A stretch of DNA of 64,000 bases, taken from assembly GCA_002393955.1 (NCBI GenBank), contig DGSK01000002.1, forward strand, positions 1-64,000, read 5' to 3'. The notes beneath the pieces are model-generated. The model made no database searches. It was not told the origin of the DNA and worked only from the letters and a program-made list of their open reading frames with translations. The translations under genes were made by a program, and so were the position numbers. Of this stretch, positions 24,599 through 36,363 are shown piece after piece; position 1 is the stretch's first letter, and the number at the start of each line of letters is the position of its first letter. This stretch comes from Lachnospiraceae bacterium UBA4364 (GTDB lineage: Bacteria > Bacillota > Clostridia > Lachnospirales > Lachnospiraceae).

Positions 24599-25825
24599 TT
24601 GAAAAAGAGAGGATACATAGAAGATTCGGAAGAATTGAGAGCGGCTGTGGCTGATCTTAAGGAAAAGTCTTCAAAAAACAGGGAGGCTTCAGCATCGGAG
24701 CCGGAAGCGAAAGAAGAAGATACGGCAGAAGAAGCTGCGGTGGAAGAAGCCGTGGATGACGCTGGATATGATGATGAAGATCCTGGATATGATGAGGCTG
24801 AAGCAGAAGCTCCGGAGGATGAGGCATACCGTGATGACGAGGATGCTGAGTATTACGATGAGGAATACTATGAGGATGAAGAGGCAGAAGCAGAGGCTGA
24901 AGAAGAGTATTATGATGAGGAAGATGAGCCTCAACACAGGAGATTAAAACCCAGCGAGACCTTTGAAAAGACACTCAGGGATACGAATCCCATGAGTGAT
25001 GTGGCCAAGGCTGTTGTTGAGAGTGAGAAGAAGTCAAAGGAATACAGGCGCCAGAGAAAGCAGGAATTTGAAGAAGCAAAAAGCAAGCCAAAGCGCCGTG
25101 ACAGAAAGAAAAAAGGCTCTAAAGCGGATGATGCCGTAATATGCCTTGAGCATGTTACGAAATACTATGAGCACAAGCCTGCACCCGCTCTCAATGATGT
25201 AAATATTAAGATCAAAAAAGGTGAGTTCGTATTCATAGTGGGAGAGAGCGGGTCTGGTAAATCTACCCTTATACGCCTGCTTCTGCGTGAACTTAAGCCC
25301 AGCAGCGGAACGGTTACGGTCAATGGATTCCAGCTTGACAGGATGAACAGGTGGAAGGTGCCGAAGCTCCGCAGGAGCATGGGTGTGGTGTTCCAGGATT
25401 TCAGGCTTTTAAAGGACCGCAATGTTTATGACAATGTGGCTTTTGCACAGAGAATAGTGGAAGCTTCTTCAAGGGAGATGAAGAAGAATGTTCCGGAAAT
25501 ACTTGGGAAAGTCGGCCTTGCCAGCAAATACCGTGCAAAGACCGATGAGCTTTCCGGCGGGGAGCAGCAGAGAGTGGCTCTTGCGAGAGCGCTTGTTAAC
25601 AAGCCCTCCATTCTTCTTGCGGATGAGCCTACGGGAAATCTTGATCCCAAGAATACCATCGAGATCATGGATCTTTTAGAGCAGATCAACAAGGAAGGCA
25701 CTACGGTGGTAGTGGTTACCCATAACGATAAGATCGTTAATGATATGCACCATAGGGTAATTACCATCAAGAAAGGTGTTGTGGTAAGCGACAGGGAAGA
25801 GGGTAACTACGAAGATGAAGATTAG
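24599..25825 (+). CDS. ftsE: FtsE cell-division ABC ATPase with long N-terminal extension
   Basis: 408 residues; FtsE is usually about 230. The C-terminal ~230 residues are a complete FtsE: Walker A at G215-T223 (GESGSGKST), Q-loop VVFQDFRLL, signature LSGGEQQR at 318-325, Walker B with catalytic E343 and H-loop VVVTHND. The ATPase powers FtsX to control wall hydrolases at the septum. Residues 1-~176 are additional: an acidic Glu/Asp/Ala/Tyr-rich tract (~39-113), then a KR-rich basic tract (~142-175). The start is TTG at 24599 with AGGGG 8 nt upstream; no internal start near the ATPase domain has a good site. It overlaps ftsX by 11 nt. Confidence 0.93.
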   Translation: MKKRGYIEDSEELRAAVADLKEKSSKNREASASEPEAKEEDTAEEAAVEEAVDDAGYDDEDPGYDEAEAEAPEDEAYRDDEDAEYYDEEYYEDEEAEAEAEEEYYDEEDEPQHRRLKPSETFEKTLRDTNPMSDVAKAVVESEKKSKEYRRQRKQEFEEAKSKPKRRDRKKKGSKADDAVICLEHVTKYYEHKPAPALNDVNIKIKKGEFVFIVGESGSGKSTLIRLLLRELKPSSGTVTVNGFQLDRMNRWKVPKLRRSMGVVFQDFRLLKDRNVYDNVAFAQRIVEASSREMKKNVPEILGKVGLASKYRAKTDELSGGEQQRVALARALVNKPSILLADEPTGNLDPKNTIEIMDLLEQINKEGTTVVVVTHNDKIVNDMHHRVITIKKGVVVSDREEGNYEDED

Positions 25826-26711
25826 GACTTTATTTTACATAATAAAGCAGGGTGTGGCCAGCACTATTAAAAACAAATGGTTTACACTTGCGTCCATAGC
25901 AACGATATCATCATGTCTGTTCCTTTTCGGTATAGGTTTTTCATTGATATACAATGTCCAGCATATGGTAAAGACTGCCGAAGAAGGCGTGTCTGTGACC
26001 GTGTTCTTTGATGAAGGAATTTCGGATGAGAGAATAGCTGAGATCGGAAATCTCATAACCGGGCATACAGCTGTCTCGCGAGCGGTGTTTGTGTCTGCGG
26101 ATGAAGCCTGGGAAAGCTTCAAGGGAGAATACCTGGGAGAGTATGCAGATGGATTTACGGAAAATCCTTTAGCCGATTCCGAAAACTATGAGATCTACCT
26201 CAACGATGTTTCGAGACAGGGGGAGTTGGTAAGCTATCTTGAGGGTATCGACGGAGTGCGAAGGGTAAACCGTTCTGAGATCACTGCAAATATGCTGAGC
26301 GGATTCAACAGCCTGCTCACATATGTTTCGGTGGGGATCATAGCTGTGCTTCTTCTGGTATCGGTATTCCTTATCTCCAATACAGTTACGATCGGTATAT
26401 CCGTAAGAAGTGAAGAAATTGCCATCATGAAATATGTGGGTGCAACAGACTTCTTCGTAAGAGCTCCCTTTGTAATAGAGGGCATGCTGATAGGTGCTAT
26501 AGGGGCAGTCATACCGGCCGGGATCATTTATGTCCTTTATGACAGAGTGATACTTTATATGGTGGAGAGATTCCAGAGCATCTCAACGGTGCTTAATTTC
26601 CTGCCGGTGGATCAGGTATTTGTATATCTTTTCCCGGTCTGTCTTGCTGTGGGCATAGGCATAGGCTTCATAGGAAGCTTTTTCACTGTAAGGAAGCATC
26701 TGAGGGTGTAG
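25815..26711 (+). CDS. ftsX: FtsX cell-division permease-like protein
   Basis: 298 residues with the FtsX layout: cytoplasmic N-terminus, helix 1 (LASIATISSCLFLFGIGFSLIYN), extracellular loop ~45-165 with the EEGVSVTVFFDEG start, then three helices with SNTVTIGISVRSEEIAIMKYVGATDFFVRAPFVIEGMLIG, the most conserved segment. Forms the membrane partner of FtsE and activates a periplasmic-side murein hydrolase activator, which is encoded immediately downstream. Start overlaps the end of ftsE, implying translational coupling. Confidence 0.93.
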   Translation: MKIRTLFYIIKQGVASTIKNKWFTLASIATISSCLFLFGIGFSLIYNVQHMVKTAEEGVSVTVFFDEGISDERIAEIGNLITGHTAVSRAVFVSADEAWESFKGEYLGEYADGFTENPLADSENYEIYLNDVSRQGELVSYLEGIDGVRRVNRSEITANMLSGFNSLLTYVSVGIIAVLLLVSVFLISNTVTIGISVRSEEIAIMKYVGATDFFVRAPFVIEGMLIGAIGAVIPAGIIYVLYDRVILYMVERFQSISTVLNFLPVDQVFVYLFPVCLAVGIGIGFIGSFFTVRKHLRV

Positions 26712-26712
26712 T

Positions 26713-27951
26713 TTGCGAAAGAAACTGTTATGGATAATCGCATATTCATTTCTGGTAGGCGGAATGGTATTTGGTTCCGGCTTTTCTTCCCTTGCGGACA
26801 AGGATGACAGCGATGACCGTACGGTTGGGGAACTGCAGCAGAGCATAAATGATAAAGAAAGCAAGATAAACAATCTGGAAAGCCAGAAGGCCGAGCTTGC
26901 GGCCGGAAGGTCTGACATCCAGAAGGTTGTAAATAACCTCAGAAGCCAGAAGAATGAGATGTCCGCATACGTCACTCAGCTTGATGCGGAGGTTACCCAG
27001 CTTCAGGAGAGTATCGATGATCTGAATTCACAGTGTGAAGCAAAGGAACTGGAGATAGCGGAAGCGGAGGAAGAACTGGCTGAGGCTGAGCAGGTGGCTG
27101 ATGAGCAGTATGAAGCCATGAAAAAGCGCATACAGTTTATGTATGAGCGTGGCGACAGTTTTGTCATAGAGATGCTTATCAGTGCTGATTCTTTCGGGGA
27201 TATGCTGAATAAGGCGGAGTATATCGAGGATCTTTCGGCATATGACAGGAAGATGCTTGATGAGTACAGGCTGGTGATAAAAAATGTGGAGCTTAGCAGG
27301 GAAGTGCTTGAGGAGGAAAAGGAAGTCCTTGAGGAGACTAAGCTTGCGGCTGAAGCAAAGCAGGATGACCTGAATGTCCTGATAGACGAAAAGGAGCAGC
27401 AGATCACGGCGTTCAATTCAGACATTGCTACCAATGAAGCCGCCATAGCTGAGTATGATGCGGAGATCGCCGAACAGAATTCCATAATCAAAGCGCTTGA
27501 GGCCCAGGTGGCTGCGGAAAAGCAGGCTATAGAGGAAGCAAACAGGAAGACTTATTATACGGGCGGCGCCTTTGCCTGGCCCGCACCGTCATATACCAGG
27601 ATATCATCAGAGTTTGGCTGGAGGGTTCATCCTACGCTTGGCGTCAATAAGTTCCATAACGGTCTGGATATGGCGGCACCCGGAGGGTCACCCATACTTG
27701 CGGCATGTGACGGAAAGGTTGTGGCTGCAGGCTACTCGTCCAGCATGGGCAATTATATAATGATAGATCATGGTGCCGGTCTGATAACGATCTATATGCA
27801 TGCTTCTGCGCTCTACGTTTCTAAGGGGACAGAGGTTACAAAGGGACAGAAGATCGCGGCAGTAGGCACGACAGGAAGGTCTACCGGAAACCATCTTCAC
27901 TTCGGAGTGCGGCTCAATGGCGAATATGTAAGCCCCTGGAATTATCTCTGA
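26713..27951 (+). CDS. EnvC-like M23 peptidase, FtsEX-linked hydrolase activator
   Basis: 412 residues. Signal peptide (~1-25), long coiled coil (~35-270; QQSINDKESKINNLESQKAEL etc.), then an M23 LytM domain (~290-412) with FGWRVHP, the HNGLDMAAP motif and GNHLHFGVRLNG. His/Asp/His zinc ligands are present, so it may itself cut peptidoglycan. The coiled coil plus LytM layout matches EnvC/PcsB-type partners of FtsEX, and it lies 1 bp after ftsX. Start TTG at 26713 with GAGGGTG upstream, within the ftsX end. Confidence 0.9.
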   Translation: MRKKLLWIIAYSFLVGGMVFGSGFSSLADKDDSDDRTVGELQQSINDKESKINNLESQKAELAAGRSDIQKVVNNLRSQKNEMSAYVTQLDAEVTQLQESIDDLNSQCEAKELEIAEAEEELAEAEQVADEQYEAMKKRIQFMYERGDSFVIEMLISADSFGDMLNKAEYIEDLSAYDRKMLDEYRLVIKNVELSREVLEEEKEVLEETKLAAEAKQDDLNVLIDEKEQQITAFNSDIATNEAAIAEYDAEIAEQNSIIKALEAQVAAEKQAIEEANRKTYYTGGAFAWPAPSYTRISSEFGWRVHPTLGVNKFHNGLDMAAPGGSPILAACDGKVVAAGYSSSMGNYIMIDHGAGLITIYMHASALYVSKGTEVTKGQKIAAVGTTGRSTGNHLHFGVRLNGEYVSPWNYL

Positions 27952-28073
27952 TGCAAACCGGCGGTTAAAGATGTATAATAGTTGCGGCTGCCATGGAAGT
28001 ATGCGTGTGAGTCTGTAAAGCTGCTTTTGGCAAGTTGATCATTTTATATAAAAAAATAAGCAGGAAAAATTCG

Positions 28074-29405
28074 ATGGACAATAAGGATAGTAAGTATAGC
28101 AATAATGAGGCTGAGTCTTTGCGAAAGGAAGAAAATAACAGGAACGGGGCAGAGCTTCAGCAAAAAGAAAAAAACGGTGGATTCTGGACTGGCTTCTTAA
28201 CGGCCAGTGTTATTTTTCTGTTCATAGCCTGTGTTGCTCTGAGCATAAGTGTTTTCATAAGACGGGCAGGCGGGACATCTCCGGTTTCTCCTGCGCAGGC
28301 AGGTTCTGTTTCGGATGACGGTTTTGTGACTGAATCACAGGAGACTGTTGACAAGCTGAATGAGATCGAAGGATATATTGACCGGGCATTTATCGACAGT
28401 GTCAGCAATGATAAGTTGAGCGAAGGGCTTTACAGGGGCATGGTAGAGGCCCTTGACGATCCTTATGCCACATATTATACGCCTGAAGAATGGGTGAAAA
28501 TGAAGGAAGATACAACAGGCGTTTATTATGGCATAGGTGCATATCTTATGCTTGATGAAGAGTACATGTACCCGAGGATCACAGGTGTTATACCCGGTAC
28601 TCCCGCCGAAGAGGCCGGCTTAAAAGAAAATGATTACATCATGAAAGTTGAGGGTGAGGATGTCTACAATCAGGACCTGGAGGCTGTGGTCGCCAGGATC
28701 CGCGGAGATGAAGGCACGAGTGTACACCTGACGATAGCCAGGGGGGAGGAAGGCAAAAGAGAGCTGCTTGAATTTGATGTTGGGCGCCGCAGGGTAGAAA
28801 CTCCTACCGTAGATTGGAAAATGATGGAGGATGACATCGGATATATTGCAATTGCAAGATTCGAGTCAGTGACTGTTGACCAGTTTGCGGAAGCTCTTGC
28901 CGAGGTAAAGGGCAAGGGGGCGAAGGGGATAGTACTTGATCTGAGGAGCAATCCCGGCGGATCACTTCCCGCTGCTGTAGCCATTGCGGGAATGATGCTT
29001 CCCAAGGGAACTGTTGTTTATACCCTGGATAAGTATGGCAACAGACAGGACTATACTTCAAACGGCAGCAATGAACTTCAGATTCCCATGGCGGTCCTGG
29101 TAAACGGCAACAGTGCAAGTGCGTCAGAGATACTTGCCGGTGCTATTAAGGATTATGAAAAGGGAACGTTAGTAGGAACCACTACATTCGGCAAAGGCAT
29201 AGTCCAGCAGATATTTGAGCTGGAAGATGAGTCGGCACTGAAAGTCACGGTGAGTCATTACTATACTCCTAATGGGAATGACATACACGGAGTAGGTATT
29301 GAGCCGGATGTTGTTGAAGAATTCGACTTGGAAGAATATGAAAAGACTGAGACTGACAACCAGCTTGAAAAAGCAAAAGAGGTTGTAAAGGATCTGATCA
29401 AGTGA
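28074..29405 (+). CDS. ctpA: S41 carboxy-terminal processing protease (CtpA-like)
   Basis: 443 residues. Short cytoplasmic tail, membrane anchor (~39-60), helical region, PDZ domain (~150-240; ITGVIPGTPAEEAGLKENDYIMKVEGEDV) and S41 catalytic core with the Ser in NGNSASASEILAGA and the Lys in TTFGKGIVQ, the Ser-Lys dyad. Cleaves C-termini of extracytoplasmic proteins; in FtsEX-linked loci it may tune hydrolase levels. I use the ATG at 28074 with AGGAAA upstream rather than the TTG at 28035. Last gene of the ftsE group. Confidence 0.92.
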   Translation: MDNKDSKYSNNEAESLRKEENNRNGAELQQKEKNGGFWTGFLTASVIFLFIACVALSISVFIRRAGGTSPVSPAQAGSVSDDGFVTESQETVDKLNEIEGYIDRAFIDSVSNDKLSEGLYRGMVEALDDPYATYYTPEEWVKMKEDTTGVYYGIGAYLMLDEEYMYPRITGVIPGTPAEEAGLKENDYIMKVEGEDVYNQDLEAVVARIRGDEGTSVHLTIARGEEGKRELLEFDVGRRRVETPTVDWKMMEDDIGYIAIARFESVTVDQFAEALAEVKGKGAKGIVLDLRSNPGGSLPAAVAIAGMMLPKGTVVYTLDKYGNRQDYTSNGSNELQIPMAVLVNGNSASASEILAGAIKDYEKGTLVGTTTFGKGIVQQIFELEDESALKVTVSHYYTPNGNDIHGVGIEPDVVEEFDLEEYEKTETDNQLEKAKEVVKDLIK

Positions 29406-29470
29406 AATGCAGCTTAGATGCTGTAAAAAATAGGGAAGGCGGCATACAGCCGCAGTATGAAAGGAGTAAT

Positions 29471-30385
29471 ATGAGCAGGAGTTTTGAAGATTTACTTTCA
29501 AGGGTAAACGCATGTGCCACGAAGAAGCTGGCTGTTGCAGTTGCGCAGGACAAGGCTGTTCTGGAGGCTGTGAAGGTAGCCAAGGAGAGAAGGATCGCTG
29601 ATGCGATACTTGTAGGCGACGAGGAAGAGATAAAGAAGATCGGTGCCGAGCTTGGCATGGATATGTCTGAGTACCGCATAATAGATGAAAAGGATATCAC
29701 CGAAGCATCACTCAAGGCTGTAAAGCTTGTGCATGACGGTGAGGCTGACATGTACATGAAGGGACTTCTTCCTACGGGAACATTCCTTAAGAGCGTACTC
29801 AACAAAGAGGTCGGTTTACGTACGGGCAAGCCGCTTTCACATGTCTGCGTTTTTGAAATCCCGGGCTTCGACAGGCTCTTATTCCTTACAGACGTTGCAT
29901 TCATGCCCTATCCTACGGTAGAAGAAAAAAAGTGCATGATCGACTATACTGTGGAAGTTGCAAATGCCTGCGGCGTGGAGATGCCCAAGGTTGCCTGCCT
30001 TGCAGCGCTCGAGACAGTAAATGAGAAGATGCCTGTATGTGTAGATTCCGCTAAGCTTACCGAGATGAACATAAACGGCGAGATCGAAGGCTGTATAGTT
30101 GACGGACCTCTTTCCCTGGATATAGCTCTTTACAAAGAAGCAGCTGAGGAAAAAGGAGCGTTAGGCAGAAGAGTTGCAGGAGATGCTGACATACTGGTGT
30201 TCCCGGATATCCATGCAGGAAACCTGGTGTATAAGAGCATAGTACATATGGTACCCTGCAAGAACGGTAATATCTTAACAGGAACAAAGGCTCCAGTTAT
30301 TCTTACGTCACGTTCCGACAGCGTAGAGGTAAAGGTAAATTCCATTGCACTTGCGGCTGTTGTTGCAGAGAAGCTTAATAAATAA
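29471..30385 (+). CDS. ptb: Phosphate butyryltransferase
   Basis: 304 residues of the phosphate acetyl/butyryltransferase family: LAVAVAQDKAVLEAVKVAKE, LVGDEEEIKKIG, MYMKGLLPTGTFLKSVLNKEVGLRTGKPLSHV, and C-terminal KAPVILTSRSDSVEVKVNSIALA. Converts butyryl-CoA and phosphate to butyryl phosphate and CoA. The size and its pairing with butyrate kinase 14 bp downstream identify it as Ptb and not Pta. Start is ATG 29471 with AAAGGAG; the upstream frame to 29402 overlaps ctpA and has no site. Confidence 0.93.
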   Translation: MSRSFEDLLSRVNACATKKLAVAVAQDKAVLEAVKVAKERRIADAILVGDEEEIKKIGAELGMDMSEYRIIDEKDITEASLKAVKLVHDGEADMYMKGLLPTGTFLKSVLNKEVGLRTGKPLSHVCVFEIPGFDRLLFLTDVAFMPYPTVEEKKCMIDYTVEVANACGVEMPKVACLAALETVNEKMPVCVDSAKLTEMNINGEIEGCIVDGPLSLDIALYKEAAEEKGALGRRVAGDADILVFPDIHAGNLVYKSIVHMVPCKNGNILTGTKAPVILTSRSDSVEVKVNSIALAAVVAEKLNK

Positions 30386-30399
30386 AAAGGAGGCTTATG

Positions 30400-31464
30400 A
30401 TGGCAAAGTTACTTGTAATCAATCCCGGTTCTACATCTACCAAGATAGGCGTATTTGAGGATGAAAAGCTCTTATTCGAAGAAACATTGAGACATAGCAC
30501 AGAAGAGATCACTCAGTACGGATCCATATTTGAGCAGAAGGATTTCAGAAAGAATATCATCCTTGATTTCCTTGCGTCAAAGGATCTTAAGCCTGCAGAT
30601 TTTGATGCGTTCGTAGGAAGAGGCGGAATGCTTAAGCCTATAACCGGCGGTACATATCCTGTGACTGATGACCTGCTTGAGGATCTTAAGATCGGTAAGA
30701 CAGGACAGCATGCGTCAAACTTAGGCGGCATACTTGCGAGAGAGATCGGTGACGAGGTAGGCAAGCCTTCCTTCATAGTTGATCCCGTGGTTGTTGATGA
30801 GATGCAGCCTCTTGCAAGGTATTCAGGTCTTCCTGAGATTCCCCGCAGATCTGTATTCCATGCTCTCAATCAGAAGGCTGTTGCCAAGAGATATGCAAAG
30901 GAAAACGGTAAGAAATATGATGAACTGAGGCTTATCGTAGTACATATGGGTGGCGGTGTATCGGTAGGTGCACATTTAAACGGCAAGGTTGTAGATATCT
31001 TTAACGCGCTTGACGGTGACGGTGCATTCTCACCTGAGAGAGCAGGAGCAGTGCCTCCCGGAGATCTTGTTAAACTCTGTTTTTCAGGAAAGTATACGGA
31101 ACAGGAGATTTATAAAAAGCTCGTAGGCGGCGGCGGATTCAATGCCTACATGGGTACGAATGATGCGCGTATCGTGGAAGGCAAGTGTGCTGAAGGCGAT
31201 AAGGAAGCAATCGAGCTTTACGATGCATTTGTTTACCAGGTATGCAAGAATGTGGGCTCACAGGCAACGGTCCTTGAGGGAAAGGTTGATCAGATAATCC
31301 TTACAGGCGGTATCGCATATTCAAAGCTTGCCGTATCCAAGATAAAGGAGCGTGTAGAGTGGATTGCTCCCGTTACCGTATATCCCGGTGAAGACGAGCT
31401 CTTAGCTCTTGCCCAGGGGGCACTCCGCGTGATGAACGGCGAAGAGGAAGCTATGAAATACTGA
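30400..31464 (+). CDS. buk: Butyrate kinase
   Basis: 354 residues, ASKHA fold acetate/butyrate kinase family: VINPGSTSTKIGVFED phosphate-1 motif, VVHMGGGVSVGAHLNG, FNALDGDGAFSPERAGAVPPGDL and LTGGIAYSK adenosine motif. Forms butyrate and ATP from butyryl phosphate, the last step of the butyrate pathway with Ptb. Of two adjacent ATG codons I choose 30400, since AAGGAGG ends 6 nt upstream. A strong terminator follows. Confidence 0.94.
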   Translation: MAKLLVINPGSTSTKIGVFEDEKLLFEETLRHSTEEITQYGSIFEQKDFRKNIILDFLASKDLKPADFDAFVGRGGMLKPITGGTYPVTDDLLEDLKIGKTGQHASNLGGILAREIGDEVGKPSFIVDPVVVDEMQPLARYSGLPEIPRRSVFHALNQKAVAKRYAKENGKKYDELRLIVVHMGGGVSVGAHLNGKVVDIFNALDGDGAFSPERAGAVPPGDLVKLCFSGKYTEQEIYKKLVGGGGFNAYMGTNDARIVEGKCAEGDKEAIELYDAFVYQVCKNVGSQATVLEGKVDQIILTGGIAYSKLAVSKIKERVEWIAPVTVYPGEDELLALAQGALRVMNGEEEAMKY

Positions 31465-31496
31465 GAATTATAAGCTGGTCGGTTATGACCGTAAGG

Positions 31497-31540
31497 ATAG
31501 GGAAGATGTCGGAAAGGCATCTTCCCTATTGCTTTGTTTG
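31497..31540 (+). terminator. Rho-independent terminator after buk
   Basis: ATAGGGAAGATG (31497-31508) pairs perfectly with CATCTTCCCTAT (31518-31529), followed by TGCTTTGTTTG. Confidence 0.8.
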
Positions 31541-31555
31541 TATATCTGCACAGCA

Positions 31556-31584
31556 TTGCAGAGCCTGTTATATTTTGCTATAAT
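31556..31584 (+). promoter_or_regulatory. Sigma-A promoter of secA
   Basis: TTGCAG (31556-31561), 17-nt spacer, TATAAT (31579-31584). The ~80-nt leader contains a GCATTTATAAATGC palindrome and a GCCG/CGGC hairpin before the ribosome binding site. Confidence 0.8.
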
Positions 31585-31671
31585 AAAGCGTTTAGTGCAT
31601 TTATAAATGCTTTATGCGAAAGGAAAGAAATTCTCTTCGCGACGCCGTTAAAAGCGGCAGAAAGGGAAAGT

Positions 31672-34263
<2,592 letters not shown>

Positions 34264-34324
34264 CTTTGAATTCATAAATTAAAGGAACTGTAGTTTTGGA
34301 GATTTAGGATAAAAGGAGCATATT

Positions 34325-35464
34325 ATGGTTGAACTTGACCAGATGAAAATTGAATTACAGCAGTATAAGGAACCTCTTGCGGAAGTAAGGGATTCCCTGG
34401 ATATTCCTGCGAAGAAAAAGCGTATGGAAGAGCTGGATATGGATATGGCATCGCCGGATTTCTGGAACAATCCGGACAGGGCTAATAAGCTGTCAAAGGA
34501 AGCGAAGAACCTCAAGGATACCGTGGAGGAATGTGAGGCCATGGAGCAGTCATATGAGGATATAGAAGTTCTTATAGCTATGGGAAATGAGGAAAATGAT
34601 GCTTCAATGATAGAAGAGGTAAGAAGTGAGCTTGATTCGCTTAAGGAGCGCCTGGAGACAATGAGGTTAAAGACACTTCTTACAGGTCCTTATGATTCGA
34701 ATAATGCGATCCTCAGCCTTAATGCCGGCGCAGGCGGTACCGAAAGCTGCGACTGGTGCGGAATGCTTTACCGTATGTATATGCGCTGGGCTGAGCGAAA
34801 GGGCTTTACTTTTGAAGAACTGACAATGGTTGAAGGTGATGAGGCAGGTGTTAAGTCTGCTGACTTCCAGATAAGCGGTGAAAATGCTTATGGCTATCTT
34901 AAGAGCGAACAGGGTGTCCACAGGCTGGTGCGTATCTCGCCCTTTAATGCACAGGGAAAGAGACAGACATCATTTGTGTCGCTTGATGTCCTGCCTGAGC
35001 TCAAGGATGATTCCGAGATAGAGATAAAGAACGATGATATCAGGATAGATACATACCGAAGCAGCGGTGCCGGCGGACAGCATATCAATAAGACATCGTC
35101 GGCTATCCGTATCACTCATTTCCCTACGGGCATAGTAGTAACCTGCCAGAATGAACGATCACAGTTCCAGAATAAGGATAAGGCTATGGAGATCCTCCGC
35201 GGTAAGCTTCTCCAGCGTAAACAGATGGAGGATGAGGCTAAGCTTAAGGGAATCCAGGGCGACCTTAAGGCGATAGGATGGGGCAGCCAGATCCGTTCAT
35301 ATGTGCTCCAGCCATATCAGATGGTAAAGGATCACAGGACAGGTGAGGAAACGGGGAATCCCGATGCAGTGCTTGACGGCGATATAGACAGATTCATCAA
35401 TGCATACCTTAAGAATGCCAGCCAGGGAACTCTCAGAAATGATGATTCCGGGGATGACATGTGA
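34325..35464 (+). CDS. prfB: Peptide chain release factor 2
   Basis: 379 residues. Recognises UGA/UAA stop codons. The tripeptide anticodon SPF is at 205-207 and the catalytic GGQ at 250-252 (SGAGGQHINKTSSA). The gene has no in-frame TGA near codon 25 and reads through without the programmed frameshift found in many prfB genes, so autoregulation by that route is absent. AAAGGAG lies 8 nt before the ATG. It follows secA by 61 bp, a common Firmicutes arrangement. Confidence 0.95.
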   Translation: MVELDQMKIELQQYKEPLAEVRDSLDIPAKKKRMEELDMDMASPDFWNNPDRANKLSKEAKNLKDTVEECEAMEQSYEDIEVLIAMGNEENDASMIEEVRSELDSLKERLETMRLKTLLTGPYDSNNAILSLNAGAGGTESCDWCGMLYRMYMRWAERKGFTFEELTMVEGDEAGVKSADFQISGENAYGYLKSEQGVHRLVRISPFNAQGKRQTSFVSLDVLPELKDDSEIEIKNDDIRIDTYRSSGAGGQHINKTSSAIRITHFPTGIVVTCQNERSQFQNKDKAMEILRGKLLQRKQMEDEAKLKGIQGDLKAIGWGSQIRSYVLQPYQMVKDHRTGEETGNPDAVLDGDIDRFINAYLKNASQGTLRNDDSGDDM

Positions 35465-35516
35465 TTTTTGCAGTATTGAGTTAAATGCAAAGTATTGAAA
35501 TATCTTAAAGGACCTT

Positions 35517-35548
35517 AAAAGACCTGCCTTGAATGCAGGTCTTTTTTT
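35517..35548 (+). terminator. Rho-independent terminator after prfB
   Basis: GACCTGC (35521-35527) pairs with GCAGGTC (35535-35541), extended by A/T pairs, with seven T. Confidence 0.9.
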
Positions 35549-35614
35549 GAAGTCAATTTCGGAATTACTCTGTGTGCCGGTATATGTTAAGAAAAGTGGT
35601 CAGCGGTGAAAAGG

Positions 35615-36328
35615 TCAGCCTGCAGACTTTGCATCGGTGAGACTTAAGTGGAAACAGGCATAGGAAGCGTTCATATAGGGGGTTACCCAGATCATACCGA
35701 GACCTACGGTCAGTATGCTTAGAAGGATCAGAGGGATAAAGCTCAGCTGTATCCCCACTAATTTTAATTTCTGTCCTTTCATCAGCCAGAATGACATCCT
35801 GATGCAGTCGAGGACTCCTTTATCGGGGAGGTCAAGGAGAACATAATAGAGCTGTGAAAAGGGCAGCCATATGATATAGTATATCAGCATTCCGATCAGA
35901 CGGACTGCCAACGAGATAGATGCAAGTGCAGGATCATTGGTTCTTAGAGAAAGCATCGCCAGTATATCTGCCGGAAAAGTGAAGAGAAACTGAAGCGCAG
36001 CAAGTAACAGCGCACTCAGTACCACACGGTTGTCGCGGAGCCCGCCAAAAAGATCAGACATCCCATAAGCCATCCGGCAGCAGAGCTTCAAATACATTCT
36101 GTTCAGTCCGAAGATCAGAACCTGAATGAGCACATACGAAAAAAAAGTCAATGCTCCGGTAAGTATCATCACTCCCGTTCCCGTGCCCGGAATAGCGTTC
36201 CATACTGTGGATATTCCCCAGGAAAAGAAGAGGAAAAGAAACTGCACTGATATGACTCTTACATAGTTGCCAAGCAGGTATTCCCTTGCGCTGGCTTTGA
36301 TTTCTGAATTCTTTTTTAATTGTCCCAT
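35615..36328 (-). CDS. DUF975 family membrane protein
   Basis: 237 residues with about five membrane helices. The family opening SEIKASAREYLLGNYVRVI, the middle YIIWLPFSQLYYVLLDLPDKGVLDCIRMSFWLMKGQKLKL and the GLGMIWVTPYMNASYACFHLSL end are typical of DUF975. Role unknown. I take the ATG complementary to 36326-36328 as start because it gives the normal family N-terminus; a GTG at 36367 overlaps the stop of the upstream gene and is possible by coupling. No strong Shine-Dalgarno is seen for either. Confidence 0.85.
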   Translation of the reverse strand: MGQLKKNSEIKASAREYLLGNYVRVISVQFLFLFFSWGISTVWNAIPGTGTGVMILTGALTFFSYVLIQVLIFGLNRMYLKLCCRMAYGMSDLFGGLRDNRVVLSALLLAALQFLFTFPADILAMLSLRTNDPALASISLAVRLIGMLIYYIIWLPFSQLYYVLLDLPDKGVLDCIRMSFWLMKGQKLKLVGIQLSFIPLILLSILTVGLGMIWVTPYMNASYACFHLSLTDAKSAG

Positions 36329-36363
36329 AGTTAAGCCGGTTAGTATATGATCAAAACTGCTGT

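Noticed and set aside
26234..26527. Long minus-strand ORFs across ftsE, ftsX and the M23 gene
   Set aside because: All are antisense shadows of well-recognised genes.
34325..34420. Programmed frameshift site in prfB
   Set aside because: The frame is open through the usual frameshift region with no in-frame TGA, so no frameshift is needed.
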